Notes: generated by a model from the sequence alone, not told the origin. DNA of 64,000 nt from Sporofaciens musculi (GCF_009830285.1 NZ_WUQX01000001.1:4960501-5024500); one strand, 5' to 3'. Shown: positions 8,396 to 18,365, counted from the first letter of the stretch. Numbers and translations are program-made.

Positions 8396-8530
8396 CTACT
8401 TTGCCTGCTCCATCACTTCCCGCAGGATATCCGTCATATCCGTCAGGTCCTCCTGATAGATCGCCTTCTCTATATCCTCCACTTCCAGACTTGGCTGGAA
8501 CTTCTTCAATTCTTCCTCAAAGTCAAGCAT
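8396..8530 (-). CDS. Short acidic protein (44 aa) between folC and the TPR gene
   Basis: A complete 45-codon frame that starts MLDFEEELKKFQPSLEVED and ends EVMEQAK before a TAG stop. It has a strong AAAGGAGG ribosome site eight bases before the ATG. It begins 27 bp after the folC stop and ends 21 bp before the TPR gene start, so spacing and orientation fit a genuine cistron. It is helical and acidic. I know no function; it could be a partner or assembly factor for the neighbouring TPR protein, which is only inference. Confidence 0.7.
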   Translation of the reverse strand: MLDFEEELKKFQPSLEVEDIEKAIYQEDLTDMTDILREVMEQAK

Positions 8531-8557
8531 GAGCCATGCCTCCTTTATACTCATTTC

Positions 8558-9847
8558 TTAGATTGCTGCCTTTATCATACCCGCCAGATACAGGGAACCA
8601 AGACAGTATATATCTGTGTCCTCTCCCCGCTCATCCTCTGCCGCGCGAAGAGCCTCCAGGACCTTCGCCTCACAGATTACCCTTTTCTCGGTATACTTAT
8701 GGAACACCTTCGCCAGTTCTTCGGCAGGAACCCTTCTTCTGTCCTCCACCTCTGTGACAACAAACGCCTTTACATTCAAATTCCGGCAAAGATATTCTAT
8801 CATCTGCTCATATTTCTTATCACTGACCGCTGAAAACAGAATCACCGGGCCTTCTCCCTCATCTGCCCTCAGCGCCTTCATACTCTCCACAAACGCCACG
8901 ACAGCCCCAGGATTATGGGCCCCGTCAATTACCATATGGGGGGCAATCCTCTCCATCCTTCCCTCCCACCGCAGGGTACGAATTGCCTCCTGCCAGCGTT
9001 CCTCGTGGATTGCTTCACCCTCCAGAAGATACTCCGCTGCACAAAGCCCAATCTCCGCGTTCATAACCTGATAGCATCCGCAGATTGGCACCTGAATAAT
9101 AACATCTCTATCATACGCATTCACCCGTGAAAATGCAATATATTTTCTGGTAACTTCTTGAATTTCGTACGCATGATTCGATATTTCTCTACAGGGTGCC
9201 TCATTTTCAAAGGCAATTCTATGAATTACACCGGATGCCTCCGGACAGCTCCCATCAAAGAACACCGGAACCCCTCTCTTAATAATTCCCGCCTTCTCCG
9301 CAGCAATCTGCTCTATGGTGTCTCCCAGAATCTCCGTATGATCAAGGCTAATGGACGTAATCACCGTAAGCTTGGGATGCTCCACAGAATTGGTGGCATC
9401 CAGCCTCCCGCCAAGTCCGGTCTCCAAAATAATATACTCCACATCCGTTCCCGCAAACGCCTTCATCCCCATTCCAAACAGAAACTCAAAATAAGAAGGA
9501 TGTCCCCATCCTGATGCTTCCATCGTCTCAGCAGCCTTCAGCACAACGTCAAACGTCTCCGTAAACTGCTCATCATTAATAGGAACATTGTCTATCCGTA
9601 TCCTCTCATTTACTGACACCAGATGGGGAGAGGTAAAAAAACCAACCCGCTTCTTCTCCGCCATCAAAATCGCCTGAAGATACGCACATACAGAGCCTTT
9701 CCCATTCGTGCCCGCCACATGAATTACTTTTCGGTCAACCGCAGGATTGCCAAGCCTCCTTAAGAATTCCCTGGTATGCTCAAGACTATGCTTCTTCGTA
9801 AACTTCGGAATCCCCGCTATATAATCTACTGCCTCTTGATAGGTCAT
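8558..9847 (-). CDS. folC: Folylpolyglutamate synthase / dihydrofolate synthase
   Basis: A 429-aa Mur-ligase-family enzyme that adds glutamate to folates (and may make dihydrofolate from dihydropteroate) using ATP in the cytoplasm. The P-loop GTNGKGSV is at residues 46-53. The central ATPase motif appears as ETGLGGRLDATN, and the C-terminal domain has VIDGAHNP. Length is typical. The start codon overlaps the stop of the upstream sulfatase by 4 bp, so the two are translationally coupled. Confidence 0.95.
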   Translation of the reverse strand: MTYQEAVDYIAGIPKFTKKHSLEHTREFLRRLGNPAVDRKVIHVAGTNGKGSVCAYLQAILMAEKKRVGFFTSPHLVSVNERIRIDNVPINDEQFTETFDVVLKAAETMEASGWGHPSYFEFLFGMGMKAFAGTDVEYIILETGLGGRLDATNSVEHPKLTVITSISLDHTEILGDTIEQIAAEKAGIIKRGVPVFFDGSCPEASGVIHRIAFENEAPCREISNHAYEIQEVTRKYIAFSRVNAYDRDVIIQVPICGCYQVMNAEIGLCAAEYLLEGEAIHEERWQEAIRTLRWEGRMERIAPHMVIDGAHNPGAVVAFVESMKALRADEGEGPVILFSAVSDKKYEQMIEYLCRNLNVKAFVVTEVEDRRRVPAEELAKVFHKYTEKRVICEAKVLEALRAAEDERGEDTDIYCLGSLYLAGMIKAAI

Positions 9848-12054
9848 CTCTTTTCTTCCTCATCCAACTGCTCTACCCAGGACTTCTTCTTATCCGTACC
9901 AGTCCCCTCCTCGACAGTAAGCTCTCCGTTCTGATAGAGGTATGCATCCGACTTCCGAAATACCGTATTACTAGAGCCCATCTGGACAACCACAATCTCA
10001 TCCTCCTCGCCAAGCTCTGTCTCCGGCAGGTCAATACGGGTATTGTTCAGGAATGTGCTTTTCTGCCTCTCTCCATTGACAAATACCTTACTGGACTTGG
10101 TAAAATTCTCCCCGTAAAGGCTGTATCCTTCACCCAGATGAGGAATTACATTCTTAAGGGTCACATCCCGCACGCCCATAGCCATATGCCCCTCTGTAAT
10201 CGGAGGTTTTCCATCATATACATACTGCTCTCCATACAGGAGATCGTACTGCAAAATTTCCAAATCCGCCAGATAATTCTTCGTCTTACGTCTCTGCTGA
10301 TGATAATTAAACACCGTACCAGAATGGATATCCAGCCGGTCCAGCACATCCGCCATAATCTGATATGAAGGAATATTGCGGTCCTCCTTGGGAAGACCGA
10401 TATTGTCCCAAATCACATAGTTCGTATTATAGAGATAACGCCCTTTTAAGTCCTCTGCCTTCAAGCCCATCGTTGGCAGATGATCTCCGTAGAATACCAC
10501 TACTGTCGGTTCTCCGCGTTCTTCTAAAGCTTTCACAAGATTACCTGCAAACTGATCCATCTCATAGACTTGATTGACATAATACTCCCATTTATTTTTC
10601 GTTCCTTCATCCGCAATTCCTTCCACCAGAATCTTTGGATTCTCAATCATCTTCTCCTCAGGATAGTCACCATGTCCCTGAACACTGATTCCAAATACAA
10701 AATCCTGTCCCTTTGTGGTATCCATCGCCTCTATAATGTGCTGAATCAGTATATCATCCTTCGCCCATCCATTCTCTGTGGTCTGCAGGATATTCATGAA
10801 CTCCTTGCTCGTATAGCTGTCAAAGCCAACATTGTTAAACACTCTGGCACGACTGTAAAAATTCCCCCCATTGTTATGGAGTGCGTGTGTTCCGTACCCC
10901 AAGGCCCCAAGAGCCGTTGCCGCACTCTCACTCACCTGGTTCTTAAGCACCGTCTTGTAAGGATATTCGCCAGGCCCGAAATACCTAAGGTTCATGCCTG
11001 TAAGCACCTCGAACTCTGTATTGGCAGTTCCGGCGCCGATGGAGGGCACCTTAAAATAGCCAGAGGAATAATTCTCATACATAGCGTGGAGGTTGGGGCT
11101 GGCATCCTCCGAAGTGGTAAAAAATTCCGCCTCCGCCACGTCGAAATAAGACTCCAACTGTATAAAGATAATATTGGGGAGCTCATCTTTAGCCCGTCCC
11201 GTCTCACTCTTGGTAATTTCCCTGTTGCCGCTAATCTCAGTAATAGTCTTCTCATTGTAATCGTTTGGCTCTGTAATCCCTGTATTGAACACACTCGCCA
11301 TAAAACAATAGGGCAGACCATAATCCTCATAGGCAAATGCAATATTACCAAAATAGGTAGAAACAACCCTCTTTTCTACCGCCAAATCAGAAACAATCCC
11401 ATATACTACAAACCAGACCCCGACGCCTGCCAAAGCCCACAAACGGCGAAGCTTGCCATTATACTGTCCGCCGCGCCGCCACATGGAGATTACCCAGATT
11501 ACAACTGCGCCAATCCCGACGGCAAGCCCCACAAGCTCTACCCCGTTAAAATAATTATTAATCAGCGTAATTCCATCTTTCGCCACCTTAAAATCCTGGG
11601 CGTTAAAGGGCGTCACACGCTTCATGAGCATATAGCCGTTGGCCACCCCAAGGGCAAGCCACAACACACTGATGATAATACGCACGAACATTCTTCGTTT
11701 GACCAGATAGACCACGGAAAATGTAATAAATATCATGAAAGCATTATACAGGAACACCAGCGGCGTTCCTGTCATATACTTCCATGCCTCCATAGCCGAA
11801 TGTCTGGAGATTGCCTCGATTGCAAAATTAATCATACACGCCAGAAGTGCGTGCAGCAAAAGCGATATCCGGTTCATAAACTGATATACCGGCCTCATCT
11901 TTCTGGCAAAGGCGCTGTTTCGTCTCTCCTCAAGAATCCTCTCCCGCCGCTCTTTCCTGGCCATCCAGTATACCTTCACATCTTCTTTTTTTATATTCTT
12001 CAGTTTGTGAAATGAGCCTTTTATGTCCGGCTTCTTAACTTGAAACTTCTTCAT
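9844..12054 (-). CDS. LTA synthase-type phosphoglycerol transferase (sulfatase family)
   Basis: A 736-aa polytopic protein. After a basic 55-residue cytoplasmic N-terminus there are five membrane segments (about residues 65-245). An extracellular alkaline-phosphatase/sulfatase domain follows. LtaS-type catalytic motifs are visible: QLESYFD for metal binding, GAGTANTEFE with the threonine nucleophile, SVQGHGDYP, and VVFYGDHLP. Residues 620-736 form an additional beta-rich, IPT/Ig-like domain not found in Bacillus LtaS. The expected role is polymerising glycerol-phosphate onto a lipid anchor or decorating a surface polymer; the exact product is uncertain. Confidence 0.88.
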   Translation of the reverse strand: MKKFQVKKPDIKGSFHKLKNIKKEDVKVYWMARKERRERILEERRNSAFARKMRPVYQFMNRISLLLHALLACMINFAIEAISRHSAMEAWKYMTGTPLVFLYNAFMIFITFSVVYLVKRRMFVRIIISVLWLALGVANGYMLMKRVTPFNAQDFKVAKDGITLINNYFNGVELVGLAVGIGAVVIWVISMWRRGGQYNGKLRRLWALAGVGVWFVVYGIVSDLAVEKRVVSTYFGNIAFAYEDYGLPYCFMASVFNTGITEPNDYNEKTITEISGNREITKSETGRAKDELPNIIFIQLESYFDVAEAEFFTTSEDASPNLHAMYENYSSGYFKVPSIGAGTANTEFEVLTGMNLRYFGPGEYPYKTVLKNQVSESAATALGALGYGTHALHNNGGNFYSRARVFNNVGFDSYTSKEFMNILQTTENGWAKDDILIQHIIEAMDTTKGQDFVFGISVQGHGDYPEEKMIENPKILVEGIADEGTKNKWEYYVNQVYEMDQFAGNLVKALEERGEPTVVVFYGDHLPTMGLKAEDLKGRYLYNTNYVIWDNIGLPKEDRNIPSYQIMADVLDRLDIHSGTVFNYHQQRRKTKNYLADLEILQYDLLYGEQYVYDGKPPITEGHMAMGVRDVTLKNVIPHLGEGYSLYGENFTKSSKVFVNGERQKSTFLNNTRIDLPETELGEEDEIVVVQMGSSNTVFRKSDAYLYQNGELTVEEGTGTDKKKSWVEQLDEEEKR

Positions 12055-12149
12055 AATCTCCCCTTATGATTAAACTTCTGCCTGTCTATGCTCCACTCTA
12101 AATATATATTATCCTTACTGCCTCCAAACTATGCTGCCTCCCATGAAAT

Positions 12150-14807
12150 CTATGCCTGCTTCGCCTTTAGGCTCTCAAGCCGTTCACATACCTGTGCCTT
12201 CATTTGTCTATATTTTTCAAGCTTCTCCCGTTCCTCCTGGACCTTTGCCTTTGGCGCCTTGCTCACGAACTTTTCATTGTTCAGCATACCCTCGGCACGG
12301 GCAATCTCTTTTCCAAGTCTCGTATCCTCCTTAGTCAGACGCTCGATCTCCTGGGCAAAATCAATCAACTCCTCCAACGGAACGTACACTGTCGCATCCG
12401 GAACCACAATAGATACCGCATCATCTGCGATTCCTGTCTTATCCTTCTGGATAATGAATTCATTAGCAGACGACATCATAACCGCCGCATTGCTTAAGAG
12501 GAAAAGCCCTGAACACAACTGCTGGTTCTCGCAGACAACGTACACCGTCGCCTTGCGGGAATTAGGTACATTCATCTCGGCACGCACGTTACGCACACCG
12601 CGGATAATCGCCTTGAAATGCTCCACAATACTCTCTGCCAGAGGGAAATGGTATTTCTCCTCGTACACGGGCCACTCTGACATCATCAGAGCTTCTTCCT
12701 CTGGTACGAGCTTGCTGTAAATCTCCTCTGTGACAAATGGCATATAGGGATGCAAAAGCTTCAAGGACTTCTTTAATACCTCCCTAAGGGTCCACAACGC
12801 GTCATTAGCGCTCTGGGCATCCTCATCTGCATGGTAGATTCGATACTTCGCCACCTCGATATACCAATCGCAGAACTCATCCCACAGGAAATCATATATC
12901 TTCGACAGGGCAATCCCAAGCTCAAACTTATCCATGTTCTCGGTCACTTCGCGAATCAAGTTGTTACACTTAGACAAAATCCAACGGTCTCCCGGACGAA
13001 GCTTAAAGTCCGCAGGCTCATTAAGCTCTTTATCGCCAAGGTTCATCAGTATAAATCTGGAAGCATTCCAAACCTTATTGGCAAAATTACGGCTTGCCTC
13101 TACTCGCTCGTGATAGAAGCGCATGTCGTTGCCAGGCGCATTTCCCGTCATTACCGTCATACGCAAAGCGTCCGCGCCGTACTGGTCAATAATCTCCAAC
13201 GGGTCGATGCCGTTTCCTAAAGACTTGCTCATCTTACGTCCCTGGGAATCCCGAATCAAGCCATGGATGAATACAGTATGGAACGGCGACTTTCCTGTAT
13301 GGGCATATCCGGAAAATACCATCCGCACTACCCAGAAGAAAATGATATCATACCCTGTAACAAGTACGTCTGTCGGATAGAAATAATCCAAATCTTCTGT
13401 ATTCTCCGGCCATCCAAGAGTGGAGAACGGCCACAATGCAGAAGAAAACCAGGTATCTAACGTATCCTCATCCTGAGTAAAATGTTTACCTCCGCATTTC
13501 GGACATACCTTGGGCATACCTTTTGACACTACAATCTCTCCACACTCGTCACAATAGTACGCCGGAATTCTGTGTCCCCACCAAATCTGACGTGAAATAC
13601 ACCAGTCGCGAATATTCTCAAGCCACCGCAGATACACCTTATCAAACCGTTCAGGCACAAACTTAAGCTCGCCGTTCTTAATGGCCTCAATGGCAGGCTT
13701 GGCCAACTCTTCCATCTTCACAAACCATTGCTGCTTAATCAGCGGCTCTACTGTCGTCTTACATCTCTCGTGAGTACCTACATTATGAGAATGGGGAACA
13801 ATTTTCACAAGATAACCCTGTTCCTCCAAATCCTTAACAATCGCCCTTCTCGCCTCGTAACGCTCCATACCGGCATATTTGCCGCCCTGCTCATTAATGG
13901 TTGCGTCGTCATTCATAACATTAATCTCCGGAAGATTATGACGCTTGCCGACTTCAAAGTCGTTAGGGTCATGGGCTGGCGTAATCTTAACTGCACCGGT
14001 TCCGAATTCTTTATCTACATAATAATCTGCCACAATCGGAATCTCCCTGTTCACCAGGGGCAGCAACGCTTTTTTCCCAACAATACTCTGATATCTCTCA
14101 TCATCCGGATGTACCGCAATGGCCGTGTCTCCAAGCATGGTTTCCGGACGAGTAGTGGCAATCTCAAGAAATTCCTTTGTCCCTATAATGGGATATTTAA
14201 TATGCCAGAAAAATCCGTCCTGCTCCTCATGCTCAACCTCTGCGTCAGAGATGGCCGTCTTACAAACCGGACACCAGTTGATGATTCTGGAGCCTTTGTA
14301 AATATATCCCTTTTCATACAGACTTATGAATACCTCCTCAACCGCCTTCGAGCAGCCCTCGTCCATGGTGAAGCGTTCTCTGTCCCAGTCGCAGGAAACG
14401 CCTAACTTCTTAAGTTGTCCCTCGATCGTTCCCGCATATTCTTCCTTCCACTGCCAGGTCCGCTCAAGAAACTTTTCACGTCCTAATTCCTTCTTGTCAA
14501 TGCCTTCCTCCTTTAACTGGTTCGTTACCTTTACTTCTGTAGAAATAGCGGCATGGTCCGTCCCTGGCACCCACAAGGCATTGTATCCCTGCATCCTCTT
14601 GTAACGAATAATAATGTCCTGCATAGTGTTGTCAAGGGCATGGCCCATATGCAGCTTACCCGTAATATTCGGCGGAGGCATCACTGTGGTAAATGGTTTC
14701 CTGCTTCTGTCCACCTCTGCATGAAAATAATTGTTGTCACACCATTTCTGATATAATTTCGGTTCAATCTCTTTCGGATTGTAGGTTGTCTCCAAATTCT
14801 GGCTCAT
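12150..14807 (-). CDS. valS: Valyl-tRNA synthetase
   Basis: An 885-aa class I aminoacyl-tRNA synthetase that charges tRNA-Val. The HIGH motif is present as HMGH (in KLHMGHALDNT) and KMSKS as GRKMSKSLGNG. The long editing (CP1) domain, a zinc ribbon CDECGEI...CPKCGGK, and the C-terminal coiled coil (about residues 810-880) are all present. The ATG at 14807 (MSQNLETTYNP) has GAGGA seven bases upstream; the ATG two codons earlier at 14813 would be only one base from that site. Expression is controlled by the T-box leader upstream. Confidence 0.97.
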   Translation of the reverse strand: MSQNLETTYNPKEIEPKLYQKWCDNNYFHAEVDRSRKPFTTVMPPPNITGKLHMGHALDNTMQDIIIRYKRMQGYNALWVPGTDHAAISTEVKVTNQLKEEGIDKKELGREKFLERTWQWKEEYAGTIEGQLKKLGVSCDWDRERFTMDEGCSKAVEEVFISLYEKGYIYKGSRIINWCPVCKTAISDAEVEHEEQDGFFWHIKYPIIGTKEFLEIATTRPETMLGDTAIAVHPDDERYQSIVGKKALLPLVNREIPIVADYYVDKEFGTGAVKITPAHDPNDFEVGKRHNLPEINVMNDDATINEQGGKYAGMERYEARRAIVKDLEEQGYLVKIVPHSHNVGTHERCKTTVEPLIKQQWFVKMEELAKPAIEAIKNGELKFVPERFDKVYLRWLENIRDWCISRQIWWGHRIPAYYCDECGEIVVSKGMPKVCPKCGGKHFTQDEDTLDTWFSSALWPFSTLGWPENTEDLDYFYPTDVLVTGYDIIFFWVVRMVFSGYAHTGKSPFHTVFIHGLIRDSQGRKMSKSLGNGIDPLEIIDQYGADALRMTVMTGNAPGNDMRFYHERVEASRNFANKVWNASRFILMNLGDKELNEPADFKLRPGDRWILSKCNNLIREVTENMDKFELGIALSKIYDFLWDEFCDWYIEVAKYRIYHADEDAQSANDALWTLREVLKKSLKLLHPYMPFVTEEIYSKLVPEEEALMMSEWPVYEEKYHFPLAESIVEHFKAIIRGVRNVRAEMNVPNSRKATVYVVCENQQLCSGLFLLSNAAVMMSSANEFIIQKDKTGIADDAVSIVVPDATVYVPLEELIDFAQEIERLTKEDTRLGKEIARAEGMLNNEKFVSKAPKAKVQEEREKLEKYRQMKAQVCERLESLKAKQA

Positions 14808-14880
14808 GTACATTTCCTCGCTTTCCTATTGATTAAATCTCTACTAAGGGCGTATGTACCTTAAGCTGTGTTTCAGGTAT

Positions 14881-15219
14881 TAAAAAACCGCCCTTTACTG
14901 TGTAAAGGGCGATTGAATAAATCGAATCGCGGTACCACCTTTATTCTATATAGAAGAAAGACTTCTATACCTCTCATCTTATTCTTTAACGGGAACGACT
15001 TCGGGATGGCTTACTTATCATACTCATAACGTTCAGTCATCCGGCTCAGAAGCTACCTTCTGCATCTCTATTCTTAAGCGCCTCTCAGCCTAAAGACTGC
15101 TGCAATCCTCTGTCACTATTTGCCTCAGCTTTCTTGGACGCTCTCTCTGTCAGAATGAACTTATGCGTACTCCTCTCCTTCAATGCCTTTGTGCTATTAA
15201 TTTTGCTCTTTAAACTTTA
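14881..15219 (-). promoter_or_regulatory. T-box riboswitch leader of valS
   Basis: The minus strand carries the invariant T-box sequence AGGTGGTACCGCG (14928-14940) that pairs with the uncharged tRNA acceptor end. An intrinsic terminator follows: stem CGCCCTTTAC/GTAAAGGGCG at 14889-14911, then a T6 run at 14882-14887. The distal half forms Stem I, with base arms around TACGCATAAGTTCA and TGAACGTTATGAGTA and an AGTA loop-E element. Val triplets (GTT, GTA) occur on the 3' arm, but I cannot fix which one is the specifier. Uncharged tRNA-Val should stabilise antitermination and raise valS expression. Confidence 0.93.
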
Positions 15220-15225
15220 AAGAGG

Positions 15226-15254
15226 ATTATAGACACCCAAAAGAGGTTTGTCAA
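15226..15254 (-). promoter_or_regulatory. Sigma-A promoter of valS
   Basis: Perfect consensus on the minus strand: TTGACA (15249-15254), a 17-base spacer and TATAAT (15226-15231). Predicted transcription starts near 15219, at the beginning of the T-box leader. Confidence 0.9.
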
Positions 15255-15288
15255 GGAGTTTAAGGAATTTTCAGAAAGTCTTAAGGTG

Positions 15289-17229
15289 TTACAATTCATC
15301 CAACACCCCGCCAATCATCCGCCAATAAGCCGCCTTCTCATCATCCTTTAGTACGTACCTTCCTTCACTGTAAATCTTCGCCAACTGACGCGCCGCATAG
15401 CCCTCGTCCGTCTCGCTGGCCTTCTCATACCATTCGATTCCTTTCTGAATATCTTCTTTGACTCCAACCCCATTCAGATACAGCTCTGCCACCTTCGCCT
15501 GGGCATAGGCATCTCCCTTCTCAGCTTGTCTTAGATGATTCTTGAACTCCGTCTTTTCCCGTTTAATCCGCTGCTTCTCCTGAATCTCTTTAAGCAGCTC
15601 GGTTGCCTCCTTATGGCTCTTTGCCGCTGCTTTTTCAAGCCATTTTACACACTCGTCCTCATTTTTCTTTGTTCCCTCTCCTGTGTGGTACGCCAAGGCA
15701 AGCTGATACTGTGCATGAACATGCTCTTTTTCAGCAGCTTTCAAGAAGTACTGAACTGCCTCTTTGGGATATGTATAGAATCCGTCCCCTGTCTGACAGT
15801 ATAAGCCCATCTCATAATTGCCTGAAGCGGTGCTCGGCTGCCGGATTCCTGCGTCGAACCGCTCTTTTGCCCGCTTGACCTTCTGACGAATATCTTCTGC
15901 CTTCTGTAAAGCCTTTTCATCACCGTCGTCCGCCATCTCATCAAGAATCTTTAAACCTTCTTCTACGTCCTGCTTTCCGGCGCCTCCATAAATGTATGCC
16001 TCAGCAAGAGCATACTTTCCCTCTGCCTCGCCTGTGGCCGCCGCTTTTTTCGCCCAACTCATGCTAAGCTTTAAGTTCTGCTTTACCATCTCCCCCTTTT
16101 CATAGAAACGCATCATCTTAAGCATTGCAGGTACATACTCTAACTTCGCAGCTTCACGGTACCATCGCAGAGCCAGCTTCTGATCCTTCACCGTATAATT
16201 CCCTTCGTAACTTAGCTCAGCCACTTGGAACATTGCCTCAGGCTCCCCTACTTCTGCCTTCTTTAACAGCTCATCAAACAGGGCCTCCTCCTGCACATCT
16301 TCTTCATCTTCTGTTTCTCCCTGCTCAGTCAAGTTCTGCTCATCAGAAGCCTTTGCCGTTTTCCCATCAATCTCGTCAATCCAATCCTTCTCCAACTGAG
16401 ACACCTGAAAAGCTCCCGTGTCGTCTCCCCAATCTAACTCCTCAGACTGAATAAAATCTGCAAGCCAGCGCATCTTTCTCGCTTCCTCCGATTCCTCAGG
16501 CTCATCCAGCTCGTCAATCTGAACAATCTCGATTGCCATTTCAGAGGTTTCCATATTGTGTGAACCATCAGAAGCTAGGACAGACTCTGCTTCATCCAGG
16601 CTCGAAAATTTCACCAATTCCTTTGATGTCCCCATTTTATCCAGTTCTGCAGCTTCTGTCGTCTCGCCTGTTTCCTTTGGCAGTTCAGGCTCTATTGTTA
16701 TTCCAAGCGGTCCCTGCTGCACGTCTTCATTCTTTTCCCTCTGGGTCTTTGGCGTCTCCATTTCCTCCAATGGCTCCGGTTCTTCTTCCGTCCCTTCTTC
16801 CGTCTCCTCCCTTTCCTTTTCCTCGGCTTCATACTTCTCTTTCTGCTCAATGATTAGCTTCAGTACGTCCACCACATCCAAAAATACGGAGATATCTATC
16901 TCTCTCGTACTGCCGTCCTGAAACGTCACCACACAAGAGCTGTTATTCTCAGGCTTCACCGAAACACTTTTAAGATACGTAAGACCAATCGGGCCATCGT
17001 CTTTGCATTTATCGCTGTACAAGTATCGGTCCGTCAATAAGAAGCCCGTCTTTCCTGACTTGAACGCAGACGTATCCAAAATCGCCGTTACCTCTTTTTG
17101 CTGCACACCCCTTGCATACCGCTCTATTGCCCGTTCTATCTGTCTCTCTTTCAAGTCCTTTGCAAGTTGAAATCCAAATGAATTCTTCCCCTTATAATTC
17201 TCTACGGCATACTCAACCCATTTTCTCAT
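15289..17229 (-). CDS. Sel1-repeat protein with N-terminal PH-like domain
   Basis: A 646-aa soluble protein in three parts. Residues 1-125 form a beta-rich domain resembling bacterial PH-like or YcxB-like modules (FLLTDRYLYSDK region). Residues 130-300 are a very acidic, low-complexity linker rich in Glu, Thr and Pro. Residues 310-646 hold at least six Sel1-like TPR units, such as AMFQVAELSYEGNYTV, YKLALAYHTGEG-type and KVAELYLNGVGVKEDIQ. Sel1 proteins are adaptors; no enzymatic motif is visible. A promoter, ATGACA-N17-TAAAAT, precedes it at 17288-17316. Confidence 0.85.
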   Translation of the reverse strand: MRKWVEYAVENYKGKNSFGFQLAKDLKERQIERAIERYARGVQQKEVTAILDTSAFKSGKTGFLLTDRYLYSDKCKDDGPIGLTYLKSVSVKPENNSSCVVTFQDGSTREIDISVFLDVVDVLKLIIEQKEKYEAEEKEREETEEGTEEEPEPLEEMETPKTQREKNEDVQQGPLGITIEPELPKETGETTEAAELDKMGTSKELVKFSSLDEAESVLASDGSHNMETSEMAIEIVQIDELDEPEESEEARKMRWLADFIQSEELDWGDDTGAFQVSQLEKDWIDEIDGKTAKASDEQNLTEQGETEDEEDVQEEALFDELLKKAEVGEPEAMFQVAELSYEGNYTVKDQKLALRWYREAAKLEYVPAMLKMMRFYEKGEMVKQNLKLSMSWAKKAAATGEAEGKYALAEAYIYGGAGKQDVEEGLKILDEMADDGDEKALQKAEDIRQKVKRAKERFDAGIRQPSTASGNYEMGLYCQTGDGFYTYPKEAVQYFLKAAEKEHVHAQYQLALAYHTGEGTKKNEDECVKWLEKAAAKSHKEATELLKEIQEKQRIKREKTEFKNHLRQAEKGDAYAQAKVAELYLNGVGVKEDIQKGIEWYEKASETDEGYAARQLAKIYSEGRYVLKDDEKAAYWRMIGGVLDEL

Positions 17230-17287
17230 ACTTTATCTCCTACTCCCTGATACCTCAAAGGGTTATCCCCTGCTTTCGTATGCTCCT

Positions 17288-17316
17288 ATTTTACCACACT
17301 ATGGTATATTTGTCAT
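17288..17316 (-). promoter_or_regulatory. Promoter of the Sel1-repeat gene
   Basis: On the minus strand ATGACA (17311-17316) and TAAAAT (17288-17293) are 17 bases apart. A TACCA-N5-TGGTA dyad lies in the spacer and could be a regulator site. Confidence 0.55.
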
Positions 17317-17324
17317 ATATTTAT

Positions 17325-18269
17325 CTATATGAGCCCTAAACTTCGCAGCACGTACAGCCACCCTGTCAGTGTAAATGCGCTCAGCAAGGTCGTCAGCATA
17401 ACCACACTGGAAGACAGAACTCCTTCATGCCCCATATTCTTCGCCATCACATAACAGCTCACCGTTGTTGCAGATCCAAGCATAACCAGAATCGCCACCA
17501 ATTCCTCCCTGCGAAATCCCATTCCCACAGCCACAGGAAGAAAAAGTGCACAAAACCCCACCAGCTTAATTACTGCGGCTGCGGCCGCTGGTTTCATCTT
17601 CGCAAATGCTTTCCGTATATCAAACGCCGCCCCCATTGCGATTAGTCCCATCGGCGTGGTCATCCCTGACACACTCGACACCATTTTATCCAACATCCGC
17701 GGCAACGGCAGCCCAAGGGCCGACCATAAAAGTCCTGCCACAATTCCAAGGATAATTGGATTTGTCACGATTCCTTTAATGGTTCTGTGAAATACGGCCT
17801 GAAAATCCCCCTTCTGCTCAGGCTTACACAGAGAGAGAACAAGCACAGCCATAACATTATATAGCGGAACGCTTCCAATAATCATAAGGGGCGCCATCCC
17901 CGACGTGCCGTAAATATTCTGGATAAATGCAATTCCAAGAATCGCCGCGCTGCTTCGGTAGGAAGCCTGAATGAATTCTCCCTGTATCGTCCTGTCTTTA
18001 AAGAAAAAAGACAGAGCCGCCGATATCCCTATGCTAATCACTGTCACAGCAAAGCAAAACAGGACAAACTTTGGACTCCAAACTTTACCAAAATCTACCC
18101 TCGCCAAATCGCCAAACAAAAGAAGCGGCAGCGGAACCCGAAATACAAACTGGTTCATCTTAGATGCGAACTCATCGTCAATCCATCCAATCTTATGAAG
18201 AAGCAGCCCTAGAACCATCATAAGAAATACTGGAACCGTTGCATTCAGGCTAAAAAATAGATTTTCCAT
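17325..18269 (-). CDS. AEC family transporter
   Basis: A 314-aa polytopic protein with ten hydrophobic segments, of the auxin-efflux-carrier family. These proteins move organic acids or related small molecules across the cytoplasmic membrane; the substrate here cannot be told. The ATG at 18269 (MENLFFSLNATVPVF) has GGGAGG about 11 bases upstream and starts right at the first membrane helix, so it is preferred to the ATG at 18314. Apparently monocistronic. Confidence 0.88.
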   Translation of the reverse strand: MENLFFSLNATVPVFLMMVLGLLLHKIGWIDDEFASKMNQFVFRVPLPLLLFGDLARVDFGKVWSPKFVLFCFAVTVISIGISAALSFFFKDRTIQGEFIQASYRSSAAILGIAFIQNIYGTSGMAPLMIIGSVPLYNVMAVLVLSLCKPEQKGDFQAVFHRTIKGIVTNPIILGIVAGLLWSALGLPLPRMLDKMVSSVSGMTTPMGLIAMGAAFDIRKAFAKMKPAAAAAVIKLVGFCALFLPVAVGMGFRREELVAILVMLGSATTVSCYVMAKNMGHEGVLSSSVVMLTTLLSAFTLTGWLYVLRSLGLI

Positions 18270-18332
18270 ATATAGTAAGCCTCCCTTTTGATTTTCTTTT
18301 AACCAGTTTATCATAAATCATTTTCAACGATA

Positions 18333-18365
18333 AAAGCAAGGGTGAACGTTCGTCATCCTTGCTTT
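18333..18365 (-). terminator. Terminator downstream of the macrodomain gene
   Basis: Stem AAAGCAAGG/CCTTGCTTT, extended by TGA/TCA with one G-U pair and a 7-base loop. A TTTTATC tail follows on the minus strand. It lies just past the stop of the macrodomain gene and before the AEC gene. Confidence 0.7.

Noticed and set aside
10570-12015. Long plus-strand open frame (481 codons)
   Set aside because: It lies entirely antisense to the LTA-synthase-like gene, has low-complexity His/Arg-rich composition and no ribosome site; a codon-bias shadow.
13728-14405. Plus-strand frame of 225 codons
   Set aside because: Antisense to valS, no ribosome site, no recognisable motif.
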